Below are positions 16,318 through 24,832 of a DNA stretch of 64,000 nt, piece by piece. The first letter of the stretch is position 1. Each line of letters starts with the position of its first letter. The DNA comes from Streptomyces solicavernae (GTDB taxonomy: Bacteria > Actinomycetota > Actinomycetes > Streptomycetales > Streptomycetaceae): the NCBI RefSeq assembly GCF_029968095.1, contig NZ_JASCIR010000002.1:186001-250000 (forward strand). The letters are read 5' to 3'. Below the pieces are notes generated by a model, which saw only the letters and a program-made list of their open reading frames with translations, was not told the DNA's origin and did not search any database. Position numbers and translations under genes: made by a program.

Positions 16318-18123
16318 ATGGAGTTCACGACCCGCCCCACCCTGCAGGGCACCTTCGGCATGGTGGCGTCCACGCACTGGCTCGCCTCGCAGAGCGCGAT
16401 GGCCGTTCTGGAGGACGGCGGCAACGCCTATGACGCCGCCGTGGCCGCCGGGTTCGTGCTGCATGTCGTCGAGCCGCACCTCAACGGGCCCGCCGGAGAA
16501 GTGCCGATCATCCTCGCGCCCGCAGGCGGCCACGCGCGCGTGCTGTGCGGGCAGGGGCCCGCGCCGGCCGGGGCGAGCGTCGGCCACTACCGCTCCCTCG
16601 GCCTCGAACTCGTCCCCGGCACCGGCCCGTTGGCCGCCGCCGTGCCCGGCGCCTTCGACGCCTGGATGCTGCTGCTCCGCGACCACGGCACCAAGTCCCT
16701 GCCCCAGGTGCTGCGGTACGCGATCGGGTACGCGGACGACGGGCACGCGCCCGTGGAGCGGATCGGCGCGACCGTCGACACCGTGCGCCCCCTCTTCGAG
16801 AACGAACCCGAATGGGCCTCCTCCGCCGACGTCTACCTGCCCGGCGGCCGCTCCCCGCGCCCCGGCGAGCTGTTCCGCAACCCCGCACTCGCCGCGACCT
16901 GGCGCCGCCTGCTCGCCGAGGCCGCGCACGCCGACCGCGAGACGGAGATCGAGAACGCCCGCGAGATCTGGCGCACCGGCTTCATCGCCGAGGCCCTGCT
17001 GCGCCAGTCCGCCCGCCCCACCCTCGACACCAGCGGCGAGCGCCACCCCGGCACCCTCACCGCCGCCGACCTCGCCGCGTACCGCGCGTCCTACGAGGCG
17101 CCCGTCACGTACGACTGGAACGGCTGGACCCTGTGCAAGGCCGGCGGCTGGAGCCAGGGGCCCGCGTTTCTGCAGCAGCTCGCCCTGCTGCCCGAGGACC
17201 CGCGCGAGCTGCCCGAGCCCGGCACGGCGGCGTACGTCCACCGGCTCGTCGAGGGCTGCAAGCTGGCGATGGCGGACCGGGAGGCCTGGTACGGGGACGC
17301 CGCCGAGGTGCCGCTCGACGCGCTCCTTTCGGCCGCGTACAACGCCGAGCGGCGGGCGCTCATGGGCGAGCGGGCCTCGCACGAGCTGCGGTCCGGCAGC
17401 CCCGAGGGGCGCACCGTGCGTCTGGCCGCCGCCGCTGCGACCGTGCTGGACGGGGAGTACGCGATGGGCACCCCGGTCGCGGGCGCGGGCGAGCCGACCG
17501 TCGCGCGCGACGGGCACACGCGCGGCGACACCTGCCACCTCGACGTCGTAGACCGCTGGGGCAACATGGTCGCGGCCACGCCCAGCGGCGGCTGGCTGCA
17601 CTCCAACCCGGTCGTGCCCGAACTGGGCTTCCCGCTCGGCACCCGGCTCCAGATGGCCTGGCTCGAACCCGGACTCCCCAACTCCCTGACGCCAGGCCGC
17701 CGTCCGCGCACCACGCTCACCCCGTCCCTCGCCCTGCGCGACGGCGAAGCCGTGCTCGCCTTCGGCACGCCGGGCGGCGACCAGCAGGACCAGTGGCAGC
17801 TGCACTTCTTCCTCGCCGTCGCCCTGCGTGACCGGGTGCGCGGCGGGCTCGACCTGCAGGGCGCGATCGACGCCCCGAACTGGCACACCGACGCCTTCCC
17901 CGGCTCGTTCTTCCCGCGCGGTATGCGGCCGGGCAGCGTGACGGTCGAGTCGCGGCTCGGCGCCGAGGTGATCGCCGGGCTGCGGGAGCGCGGCCACGAC
18001 GTCACCGTGGGCGAGCCGTGGTCGGAGGGGCGCCTGTGCGCGGTGGCCCGCGATCCCCGTACGGGCGTCCTCTCGGCGGCGGCGAACCCGCGCGGGATGC
18101 AGGGCTACGCGGTCGGACGGTGA
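16318..18123 (+). CDS. cytoplasmic gamma-glutamyltransferase-family hydrolase
   Basis: A 601-residue Ntn-hydrolase related to gamma-glutamyltransferase and to glutaryl-7-aminocephalosporanic acid acylases. GNAYDAAVAAGFVLHVVEPH near residue 38 and the nucleophile Thr405 in RGDTCHLDVVDRWGN are clear, and GTPGGDQQDQWQLHFF replaces the usual small-subunit motif. There is no signal peptide, unlike the gene at 668, so it acts inside the cell. The ATG at 16318 follows CGGAGGTCAGAC; the frame is open far upstream but codon use and homology begin here. Substrate unknown: an intracellular gamma-glutamyl compound or amide. Confidence 0.85.
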   Translation: MEFTTRPTLQGTFGMVASTHWLASQSAMAVLEDGGNAYDAAVAAGFVLHVVEPHLNGPAGEVPIILAPAGGHARVLCGQGPAPAGASVGHYRSLGLELVPGTGPLAAAVPGAFDAWMLLLRDHGTKSLPQVLRYAIGYADDGHAPVERIGATVDTVRPLFENEPEWASSADVYLPGGRSPRPGELFRNPALAATWRRLLAEAAHADRETEIENAREIWRTGFIAEALLRQSARPTLDTSGERHPGTLTAADLAAYRASYEAPVTYDWNGWTLCKAGGWSQGPAFLQQLALLPEDPRELPEPGTAAYVHRLVEGCKLAMADREAWYGDAAEVPLDALLSAAYNAERRALMGERASHELRSGSPEGRTVRLAAAAATVLDGEYAMGTPVAGAGEPTVARDGHTRGDTCHLDVVDRWGNMVAATPSGGWLHSNPVVPELGFPLGTRLQMAWLEPGLPNSLTPGRRPRTTLTPSLALRDGEAVLAFGTPGGDQQDQWQLHFFLAVALRDRVRGGLDLQGAIDAPNWHTDAFPGSFFPRGMRPGSVTVESRLGAEVIAGLRERGHDVTVGEPWSEGRLCAVARDPRTGVLSAAANPRGMQGYAVGR

Positions 18124-18235
18124 CCGTGCGTGACCGCGTGCGCGGTGTCGTGCGGGATCCGAGCGTTCACCGGGATTCAAGGCGCCGTCCACCAGCCGGG
18201 TGGGGGTTGTCAGTGTCGCGTGATGTGATGGACAC

Positions 18236-19072
18236 ATGATCGAAGACCTCGAAGGTTTCCTCGACACCGGCCTGACCGACGTCGAGGAGGCCGTCCGCAA
18301 GGCCGCCGCGGCCGAGGTGATGCCGCGCTTCCGTCAACTCGCCACCCACGAGATCGACGAGAAGAACGGCCCGCACGACCTCGTCACGGTCGCCGACCGC
18401 CGCGCCGAGGAGCACCTCACCGAGTCGCTCACGGCCCTGCTTCCCGGCTCCGTGGTGGTCGGCGAGGAAGGTGTGCACGCCGACCCGTCGAAGCTGGACG
18501 CGCTGCACGGCGACGCCCCGGTGTGGATCGTCGACCCGGTCGACGGCACCCGGCAGTTCGTCCACGGCGACCCCGGTTTCTGCACGCTCGTCGCGCTCGC
18601 CCGGCGCGGCGAGGTCCTCGCCTCGTGGACGTACGCCCCGGCGCTCGAAGAGCTCGCCGTCGCCGTCCGCGGCCGCGGCGCGCACCTCGGCGACCGGGTG
18701 CTGCGGCCGGGCGCGCCCGAGCCGGGACACGTCCTCGAAGTGGCCATGTCCCACCCGGACTTCACCACCGACGAGCAGAAGCACGCCCTCCTCGGCCTCG
18801 ACGCGGACGGGGTGCACGGCCGGCCGTGCGGCTCGGCCGGCCTGGAGTACCTGGCGATAGCGAAGGGCGAGGTGGACGCGGTCGCGTTCTCCTGGGAGAA
18901 CGCCTGGGACCATGCGGCCGGGCTGCTCCTCGTGGCCGAGGCTGGCGGCACCAACCGCACGCTCGCGGGCGAACCGTTCCGCATCGTCGGCGGGAACGCC
19001 CTGCCGTTCGCGGCGGGCCGGGACGAGGGGACGGTGGAGCGGGTGCTCAGCCTGCTGCGGGCCGGAGCCTGA
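18236..19072 (+). CDS. inositol monophosphatase-family phosphatase
   Basis: A 278-residue Mg-dependent phosphatase. VVVGEEGVHAD holds the metal-binding glutamates, WIVDPVDGTRQF (Asp100, Asp103, Thr105) is the first family signature, and WDHAAGLLLVAEAGG (Asp225) is the second. In actinobacteria this fold covers inositol-1-phosphate, fructose-1,6-bisphosphate, PAP and histidinol-phosphate phosphatases, and the sequence alone does not settle which. The ATG at 18236 has no strong ribosome binding site. It stands alone between the GGT-family gene and a palindromic element 40 bp after its stop. Confidence 0.85.
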   Translation: MIEDLEGFLDTGLTDVEEAVRKAAAAEVMPRFRQLATHEIDEKNGPHDLVTVADRRAEEHLTESLTALLPGSVVVGEEGVHADPSKLDALHGDAPVWIVDPVDGTRQFVHGDPGFCTLVALARRGEVLASWTYAPALEELAVAVRGRGAHLGDRVLRPGAPEPGHVLEVAMSHPDFTTDEQKHALLGLDADGVHGRPCGSAGLEYLAIAKGEVDAVAFSWENAWDHAAGLLLVAEAGGTNRTLAGEPFRIVGGNALPFAAGRDEGTVERVLSLLRAGA

Positions 19073-19112
19073 CCTGCGGTGAACCGCGGTGCGGGAGCGT
19101 GCAGTTGAGTCG

Positions 19113-19291
19113 CTAGGCCCGGTCTTCAAACTCCCGCCTGCCCCGCGACGCCATGCACGCACTCTCGCCGCACCGGGCACATGCCCAAGTACGTCCAGTA
19201 CGAGGGCATCTGCCCGGCACGCCGAGAGCACGCACCTGACGCCGCGGGGCCGCCCTTCGGGCGACGACGGGAGCTTGAAGACAGGGCCTAG
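19113..19291. repeat. 179-bp imperfect palindromic element bounded by CTAG
   Basis: The left end reads CTAGGCCCGGTCTTCAAACT and the right end is its near-exact inverse (AGCTTGAAGACAGGGCCTAG). Pairing continues inward with few mismatches: GCACGCACTCTCGCCGCACC against GGCACGCCGAGAGCACGCAC, then GGGCACATGCCC against GGGCATCTGCCC, with the centre near GTACGTCCAGTAC. A small hairpin CGCCCTTCGGGCG bulges from the right arm. No protein is encoded. The structure resembles a non-autonomous, MITE-like mobile element. It truncates the reading frame of the broken gene next to it. Confidence 0.75.
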
Positions 19292-19814
19292 CACCTCGAA
19301 CTCGCCCACCGCGCCCACGGTGGGCCACCGCCCGGGCTCCCGCGGCAGCTGCACCATGTCCACGAAACCCACGATGGGCAGGCCGAGTTCGACGAAGAGA
19401 CCGGTGACACCGGGGCCCCACGGAACCGCCCGGACCGTCCCGCTCAGGCGCAGGCCCTTTGGCAGCGGGCCGGTGGTGATCCGCGTAAAGGCCCGGTCCC
19501 CTTGAGTTCTAGTGGTCGTCGTGGGGCGATCGGCCGGAAGGCCGTACGTCGCCTCGTAGACGCCGACGCAGAGCGGGCCGAACTCCCCGCGGAGCCAGGC
19601 GATTTCGGAGCGGTCGGCGGCCCGGACGGCGGCTCCGATCCGAACCGGCGAACGGCGGCTCGCGGTCGAGGTGTTCCGCCAAGACCTGCGGAGCCTGCGG
19701 CCGTTGCAGGCCCGCCTCGAACGACGCGTGCCGCAGCACCGCCCCCGAGCCGTCGCACTCGAACCAGTGGTGCGTGGCGGTGCGCGTGTCCAAGCAGGAA
19801 GTCCAGTGCGGCAT
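19292..19814 (-). pseudogene. broken gene of unknown family, frameshifted and cut by the palindromic element
   Basis: Reading down the minus strand from ATG 19814, MPHWTSCLDTRTATHHWFEC continues to AEHLDREPPFAG near 19650. Protein-like sequence then continues only in another frame (AADRSEIAWLRGEFGPLCVG, GDRAFTRITTGPLPKGLRL, VGFVDMVQLPREPGRW). It ends as VGEFEVLG at the CTAG boundary of the palindromic element, after which no natural end exists. One extra base near 19650 would explain the shift. I do not recognise the family. Original length was at least 175 residues. Confidence 0.6.
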
Positions 19815-19945
19815 CGGGCGAAGGCTACCCGCGGCGGCGTTGTCAGTGCCCCGGCCTATCCTGGGCAGCACCGGCCACTGGTTCCCGGACTCGACCGAAC
19901 CGGCGGAGCAGTGGGCCGGCCACCGGCTGACAAAGGAGTCCGAAG

Positions 19946-21370
19946 GTGCCGTCGATGCTCGATGCCGTCGTCGTGGGTGCGGGGCCCAACGGCCTGACCG
20001 CCGCCGTCGAGCTGGCCCGGCGCGGCTTCTCGGTGGCCGTGTTCGAGGCCGAGGGGACGGTCGGCGGGGGCGCCCGCACGGCAGAGCTCACCCTCCCCGG
20101 CTTCCGGCACGACCCGTGCTCCGCCGTGCACCCCCTGGGCATCGGCTCCCCCGCCTTCTCCCGCCTGCCCCTCGGGCGGTACGGCCTGGAGTGGCTGCAC
20201 GCACCGCTGCCGATGGCCCACCCGCTCCCCGACGGCTCGGCGGCCGTCCTGTCCCGCTCCGTCGCCGAGACGGCCCTGTCGTTCGGCCCGCGCGACGCGG
20301 GTGCGTACCGCCGCCTCGTCGCGCCCTTCATCGGCAAGTGGGACACGCTCGTACGGGACTTCATGTCGCTGCCGTCCACCGCGCTGCCCCGCGACCCGGT
20401 CACCCTCGCGCGCTTCGGCCTCGCCGGGCTCGTGCCGTCCACGTGGCTGATGGCCCAGCGGTTCCGGGACGAGCGGGCCAAGGCGCTGTTCGCCGGGCTC
20501 GTCGCGCATGTCGTCGCCCCGCTGGGCGGCCCCGCCACCGCGGCCGTGGGCCTGGTCTTCGCGCTCGCCGCCCACGAGCGCGGCTGGCCCGTCGCGAAGG
20601 GCGGCTCGCAGTCCGTCTCCGACGCGCTCGCCGCGTACCTGCGCGATCTGGGCGGCGCGGTGCACACCGACTTCGAGGTGAAGCGCCTGGACGACCTGCC
20701 GCCCGCCCGCGCCTACGTCTTCGACACGGCGCCCACGGCCCTCGCCCGCATCGCGGGCCTCGGCCAGGCATACGACGGATACCGGTACGGGGCGAGCGTA
20801 TTCAAGATCGACTACGCGCTCGACGGTCCGGTGCCGTGGACCGCGGAGGCGGCGCGCCGCGCGGGCACCGTCCAGGTCGGGGCGAGCAAGGCCGAGATCG
20901 GCGCCGCGCTCGACGCCGCCTCCCGCGAACGGCGCGCCCCCGACCGCCCGTTCCTCATCACCGCCCAGCCGAGCCTGGCCGACCCGAGCCGCGCCCCCGA
21001 GGGCAAGCACGCGTTCTGGGCGTACGGGCATGTGCCCAACGGCTGGGAGGGGGACCTCACGGACGCCGTGGAGCGGCAGCTGGAGCGGTTCGCGCCCGGC
21101 TTCCGCGACCGGATCCTCGCCCGCGCCACGGCCGGCCCGCCCCAACTCGCCGCGCACAACGCCAACTACATCGGCGGGGACATCGCCTGCGGCGCGGCCT
21201 CCGGGCTCCAACTGCTGCTGCGCCCCAAGCTGTCGCTGTTCCCGTACAACACACCGCACCCTGCGGTCTTCCTCTGCTCCCAGGCGAGCCCGCCGGGGCC
21301 GGGGGTGCATGGGATGTCGGGTCACAATGCGGCGAAGGCGGTGTGGAGGCGGTTGCGGGTGCCCCGATAG
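19946..21370 (+). CDS. FAD-dependent oxidoreductase, phytoene desaturase/CrtI-like
   Basis: A 474-residue flavoprotein. [20 protein letters not shown] followed by [16 protein letters not shown] is the dinucleotide-binding motif of the phytoene-desaturase-related family. [20 protein letters not shown] and [16 protein letters not shown] follow, and the C-terminal FAD clasp ([15 protein letters not shown]) is present. The GTG at 19946 has AAGGAG seven bases upstream; an in-frame ATG lies three codons later. No carotenoid genes are nearby, so a carotenoid substrate is not supported. Its last three codons (VPR) and stop are part of a dispersed intergenic repeat. Confidence 0.8.
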   Translation: MPSMLDAVVVGAGPNGLTAAVELARRGFSVAVFEAEGTVGGGARTAELTLPGFRHDPCSAVHPLGIGSPAFSRLPLGRYGLEWLHAPLPMAHPLPDGSAAVLSRSVAETALSFGPRDAGAYRRLVAPFIGKWDTLVRDFMSLPSTALPRDPVTLARFGLAGLVPSTWLMAQRFRDERAKALFAGLVAHVVAPLGGPATAAVGLVFALAAHERGWPVAKGGSQSVSDALAAYLRDLGGAVHTDFEVKRLDDLPPARAYVFDTAPTALARIAGLGQAYDGYRYGASVFKIDYALDGPVPWTAEAARRAGTVQVGASKAEIGAALDAASRERRAPDRPFLITAQPSLADPSRAPEGKHAFWAYGHVPNGWEGDLTDAVERQLERFAPGFRDRILARATAGPPQLAAHNANYIGGDIACGAASGLQLLLRPKLSLFPYNTPHPAVFLCSQASPPGPGVHGMSGHNAAKAVWRRLRVPR

Positions 21371-21400
21371 GGGCGGCGCGGGGGAACTGCGCGAGCCATA
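21359..21400 (+). repeat. dispersed Streptomyces intergenic repeat, copy 2
   Basis: GTGCCCCGATAGGGGCGGCG followed by GGGGGAACTGCGCGAGCC. The TAG stop of the upstream oxidoreductase lies inside the block (GTG CCC CGA TAG), so the repeat supplied the gene's current C-terminus. Same family as copies at 2602, 47546 and 53588. Confidence 0.7.
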
Positions 21401-21415
21401 CGTGACGGTCCCCTC

Positions 21416-21534
21416 CGGCCGTCGGTCCGCACCGGCCGATGGTCCGTACCGGCCGATGGTCCGTACCGGCCGACGGTCCGTACCGGCCGACGGTCCGTAC
21501 CGGCCGATGGTGCTGATCGGGCGACGGTGCTGAT
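21416..21534. repeat. 17-bp tandem repeat, seven copies
   Basis: Units of CGGCCGATGGTCCGTAC and close variants at 21416, 21433, 21450, 21467 and 21484, then two diverged units ending TGCTGAT at 21501 and 21518. It occupies most of the 301-bp gap between the CrtI-like gene and the macro-domain gene. Each unit contains a rough CGGCCG/CGGTCCG inverted motif, but no stable long hairpin results. Confidence 0.9.
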
Positions 21535-21671
21535 CGGGCGGACGCGTCTGCCGGGTGCGCGTCATCGGCGGGTGCGGCTCTCGCCGTGGCCGTGGCCGGT
21601 CGCACCCGCGGCGGAGCCGCAGATGTCACAGCCCGCGCCCTGCCGGGGTCCCGCCGCGCATCATGGGGCGT

Positions 21672-22184
21672 ATGAGCACCCACCTCACCCTCGTCCAGGG
21701 CGACATCACCCAGCAGTCCGTCGACGCGATCGTCAACGCCGCCAACTCCTCGCTCCTCGGCGGAGGAGGGGTCGACGGGGCCATTCACCGGCGCGGGGGA
21801 CCGGAGATCCTCGACGCCTGCCGGGACCTGCGCGCCTCGCACTACGGCAAGGGGCTGCCGACCGGGCAGGCCGTGGCCACCACCGCCGGTCGGCTCGACG
21901 CCCGCTGGGTGATCCACACCGTGGGCCCGCGCTACTCCGCCGACACGGACCGCTCCGACCTGCTCGCCTCCTGCTACCGCGCATCCTTGCGGGTGGCCGA
22001 CGAGTTGGGGGCCCGTACCGTCGCGTTCCCCGCCGTGTCCGCCGGGATCTACGGCTGGCCGATGGACGACGCCGCGCGGATCGCCGTGGAGACGGTGCGG
22101 GGCACGGACACGGCGGTCGAGGAGGTCAGATTCGTCCTCTTCGACGAGCGGGCGTACGAGGCGTTCACCGCGCAGCTCGGCTGA
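21672..22184 (+). CDS. macro-domain protein, O-acetyl-ADP-ribose deacetylase type
   Basis: A 170-residue single macro domain. VQGDITQQSVDAIVNAANSS, LLGGGGVDGAIHRRGG and PAVSAGIYGWP are the ADP-ribose-binding loops of MacroD/YmdB-type enzymes, which hydrolyse O-acetyl-ADP-ribose and remove ADP-ribose from acidic residues. The ATG at 21672 begins directly before THLTLVQGDI; the frame is open to 21555 without homology. The sirtuin remnant at 27.7 kb is the other NAD/ADP-ribose-related sequence here. Confidence 0.9.
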   Translation: MSTHLTLVQGDITQQSVDAIVNAANSSLLGGGGVDGAIHRRGGPEILDACRDLRASHYGKGLPTGQAVATTAGRLDARWVIHTVGPRYSADTDRSDLLASCYRASLRVADELGARTVAFPAVSAGIYGWPMDDAARIAVETVRGTDTAVEEVRFVLFDERAYEAFTAQLG

Positions 22185-22240
22185 CAGCCGAGGGCCGACG
22201 GCACGACCTGCCGCTGACGCAGGCCGGACAGGGCCCGGCG

Positions 22241-22320
22241 GGAGACGGCGGAAGACGGCGGGAGGCAGCGGGAGGCGGCGGGAGGCGGCGGAAGACGGCG
22301 TGAGACGGCAGGAGACAGCC
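22241..22320. repeat. 10-bp tandem repeat, eight copies
   Basis: Eight consecutive 10-mers of the form GGAGACGGCG / GGAGGCGGCG / GAAGACGGCG fill the space between the convergent macro-domain and XRE-regulator genes, ending 1 bp before the regulator's stop codon. Confidence 0.85.
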
Positions 22321-22321
22321 T

Positions 22322-23074
22322 CTACCGCTCCAGCCCGTCCCAGAAGTGATCCACGATGCTGTCGAGGTAGAGCCGACCCGCCTCGCCCGCGGCCGAGTTG
22401 GCGCTGGCGCGCATCAACGTCGCGGCCATCAGGGTCTGATACTCGTCGTGCATGGCCCGCAGCGGTTCCTTCAGCTCGCGGCGGTCCCGGGAGAGCAGCC
22501 TGGCGATGTCCTTGATGTGGGCCTGCCAGCGGGTGGAGACCGCCTCGGTGAGCAGCCGCGCCAGCTCCCCCTCCAGGCCCGTGACGGCGATCAGGTCGCG
22601 CGGGGCCAGGCCGAGGACGGCGCCGAGCTTGGCGGACTGCTGCGCATCCCCGCTCCAGCGCCCCTCGGCCTCCATTCGCGCGTAGGCCTCGCGCGCGAGG
22701 CCGGTGGCGTCGGCGACGTCGTCCGCGGCGATCCCGCGGGCGAGGCGGTGTTCGTGCAGCGTCCGCGGCCGGCCCATGAGCTCGGCGGGGGAGCACCACA
22801 AGGCACCGGCGAGCGCGTTGAGTTCGTGCGCTGTGGGCGCGGCGACGCCCCGTTCCCACGCGGTGATGTGGTCGGGCGTGATGTGGGTCATTCCGTACGA
22901 GGCGCTCATGCCGTACGCGACATGGCCGGGGGCCATTCCGAGTTTCTCGCGCAGGGTCCGGGCGGCGCGCGCGTTGAAGGGGATCGGTGGATGCACGGAC
23001 AGAGAGTAGGCGCTCACGGACCGCGACCGCAGGGGCGCTGTCGCCTGCGTCCGGATTTGGTGGAGTAGATCCAT
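22322..23074 (-). CDS. XRE-type helix-turn-helix regulator, about 250 residues
   Basis: Two HTH-like segments are visible. One is ARTLREKLGMAPGHVAYGMS with HITPDHITAWERGVAAPTAH (about residues 30-80). The other is LHEHRLARGIAADDVADATG with LAREAYARMEAEG (about 95-130). The C-terminal ~110 residues are helical (LLTEAVSTRWQAHIKDIARL) and end VDHFWDGLER. The ATG at 23074 has TACAAA six bases upstream and no ribosome binding site. The frame is open to 23251. Divergent from the NCS2 purine permease, which it may control; ligand unknown. Confidence 0.7.
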   Translation of the reverse strand: MDLLHQIRTQATAPLRSRSVSAYSLSVHPPIPFNARAARTLREKLGMAPGHVAYGMSASYGMTHITPDHITAWERGVAAPTAHELNALAGALWCSPAELMGRPRTLHEHRLARGIAADDVADATGLAREAYARMEAEGRWSGDAQQSAKLGAVLGLAPRDLIAVTGLEGELARLLTEAVSTRWQAHIKDIARLLSRDRRELKEPLRAMHDEYQTLMAATLMRASANSAAGEAGRLYLDSIVDHFWDGLER

Positions 23075-23295
23075 GGCGATTTTGTAGGAAAGGACATAGT
23101 GATCACTTCTTGGGTGCCGGGCCCGAGTTCCGCTGTTTCCCATCGGAATTGAGAACTCCGTCACGCCGCGTATGATCCTCGCGCGAGGTGCCGCATGTAT
23201 GTTCGTACGACGACCTGACGTGCGACTGCCGTGGCACCTGACAAGCCTCAAATCCCCCGAAACGCCTCACATGTGCAGGTCCAGGAGACGCAGTC

Positions 23296-24735
23296 ATGCA
23301 GACAAGGACGGGGCCGGCAGCGCCGCCCGCCAGATCCGGTGGCCCCTTCGACCGGTTCTTCCGTATCAGCGAGCGCGGCTCGACGCTCGCCCGGGAGATA
23401 CGCGGCGGCGTCGCCACGTTCTTCACCATGGCGTACATCCTGGTGCTGAACCCCATCATCCTGGGCAGCGCCAAGGACAAGTTCGGCGAGCAGCTCGACC
23501 CCACTCAACTCGCCACCGCCACCACGATGGTGGCCGCGATGATGACGATCATCATGGGCGTCGGCGGCAATCTGCCGCTCGCCCTCGCGGCGGGCCTCGG
23601 CCTGAACGCGGTCGTCGCCTTCCAGATCGCCCCGCTGATGAGCTGGGACGACGCGATGGGCCTCGTCGTCCTCGAAGGCGTCCTGATCTGCATCCTGGTG
23701 CTGACCGGTCTGCGGCAGGCCGTCATGCACGCCATCCCGCAGGCGCTCAAGCAGGCCATCAGCGTCGGCATCGGCCTGTTCATCGCGTTCATCGGCTTCG
23801 TCGACGCCGGGTTCGTGACCCGTGTCCCGGACGCCGCCAACAGCACCGTGCCCGTGCAGCTCGGCTCCGGCAGCCTCGTCGGCTGGCCGATGCTGGTGTT
23901 CTGCCTCGGCGTGCTCCTGACCGTCGTGCTGCTCGCCCGCAAGGTCACCGGCGCGATCCTGATCAGCATCGCCGTGATGACGGTCCTCTCGCTGATCATC
24001 AACTCGGTGGCCGACGTCAAGTCCTGGGGCCTGATCTCCCCGTCCCTGCCGGACAATCCGGTCGCCGCCCCGGACTTCGGGCTGCTCGGCCAGTTCGACG
24101 TGATCGGCGCCTTCGGCCAGGTCAGCGTCCTCACCGTGATCCTGCTGATCTTCACGCTGATCCTGTCCGACTTCTTCGACACGATGGGCACGATCGTCGG
24201 CGTCACCGCCGAGGCCGGGCTCCTCGACGAGCGCGGCCAGGTGCCCGACCTCGGCCGCGTCCTGCTCATCGACGGCGCCGCCGCGGTCGTCGGCGGCGCG
24301 TCCTCGTCCTCCTCGGCGACCACGTACGTCGAGTCCGCCGCGGGTGTCGGCGAGGGCGCGCGCACCGGCTTCGCCAGCGTGATCACCGGCGGCCTGTTCG
24401 CCGCCGCGCTCTTCCTCACCCCGGTCCTGACGATCGTGCCGCTGCAGGCCGCGTCCCCGGCCCTGGTCGCCGTCGGCTTCCTGATGATGACCCAGGTCAA
24501 GCACATCGACTGGGAGCGGTACGAGCTCGCCATCCCGGCCTTCCTCACCATTGCCGTGATGCCGATGACGTACTCGATCACCAACGGCATCGGCGCCGGC
24601 TTCGTCTCGTACGTCGTCATCAAGGCCTGCCTCGGCAAGGCCCGCGAGGTGCACTGGCTGCTCTGGGGCACCGCCGCCCTGTTCACCGTCTACTTCGCGA
24701 TCGACCCGCTGGAGCAGCTGCTCGGCATGAAGTAG
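23296..24735 (+). CDS. NCS2 (AzgA-like) purine permease
   Basis: A 479-residue transporter with about 12-14 membrane spans. TLAREIRGGVATFFTMAYIL, then VLNPIILG is the AzgA-subfamily opening. GLGLNAVVAFQ and FFDTMGTIVGVTAEAGLLDE are the substrate-site helices, with the conserved acidic residue in the latter. AzgA members import adenine, guanine or hypoxanthine with protons. The ATG at 23296 follows CCAGGAGACGCAGTC. Divergent from an XRE regulator. Together with the NCS1 transporter at 11.3 kb, it gives the window two independent nucleobase uptake routes. Confidence 0.9.
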   Translation: MQTRTGPAAPPARSGGPFDRFFRISERGSTLAREIRGGVATFFTMAYILVLNPIILGSAKDKFGEQLDPTQLATATTMVAAMMTIIMGVGGNLPLALAAGLGLNAVVAFQIAPLMSWDDAMGLVVLEGVLICILVLTGLRQAVMHAIPQALKQAISVGIGLFIAFIGFVDAGFVTRVPDAANSTVPVQLGSGSLVGWPMLVFCLGVLLTVVLLARKVTGAILISIAVMTVLSLIINSVADVKSWGLISPSLPDNPVAAPDFGLLGQFDVIGAFGQVSVLTVILLIFTLILSDFFDTMGTIVGVTAEAGLLDERGQVPDLGRVLLIDGAAAVVGGASSSSSATTYVESAAGVGEGARTGFASVITGGLFAAALFLTPVLTIVPLQAASPALVAVGFLMMTQVKHIDWERYELAIPAFLTIAVMPMTYSITNGIGAGFVSYVVIKACLGKAREVHWLLWGTAALFTVYFAIDPLEQLLGMK

Positions 24736-24832
24736 CCGCACACGCACCTTAAGGCCGTCGGGGCCCTGGCAGTCCGAGGTCGATGTCGGATTCTCGCCAG
24801 CCCCGGCGGCCTCGCTCGGTGAAGCTGTACGC

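Noticed and set aside
19113..19291. The palindromic element as a tRNA cluster or attachment site
   Set aside because: No cloverleaf, no CCA and no direct-repeat flanks; the symmetry is one large inverted repeat.
21057..22859. A 600-codon minus-strand frame
   Set aside because: It crosses an intergenic 17-bp array, the macro-domain gene and part of the XRE gene, and its sequence is low complexity.
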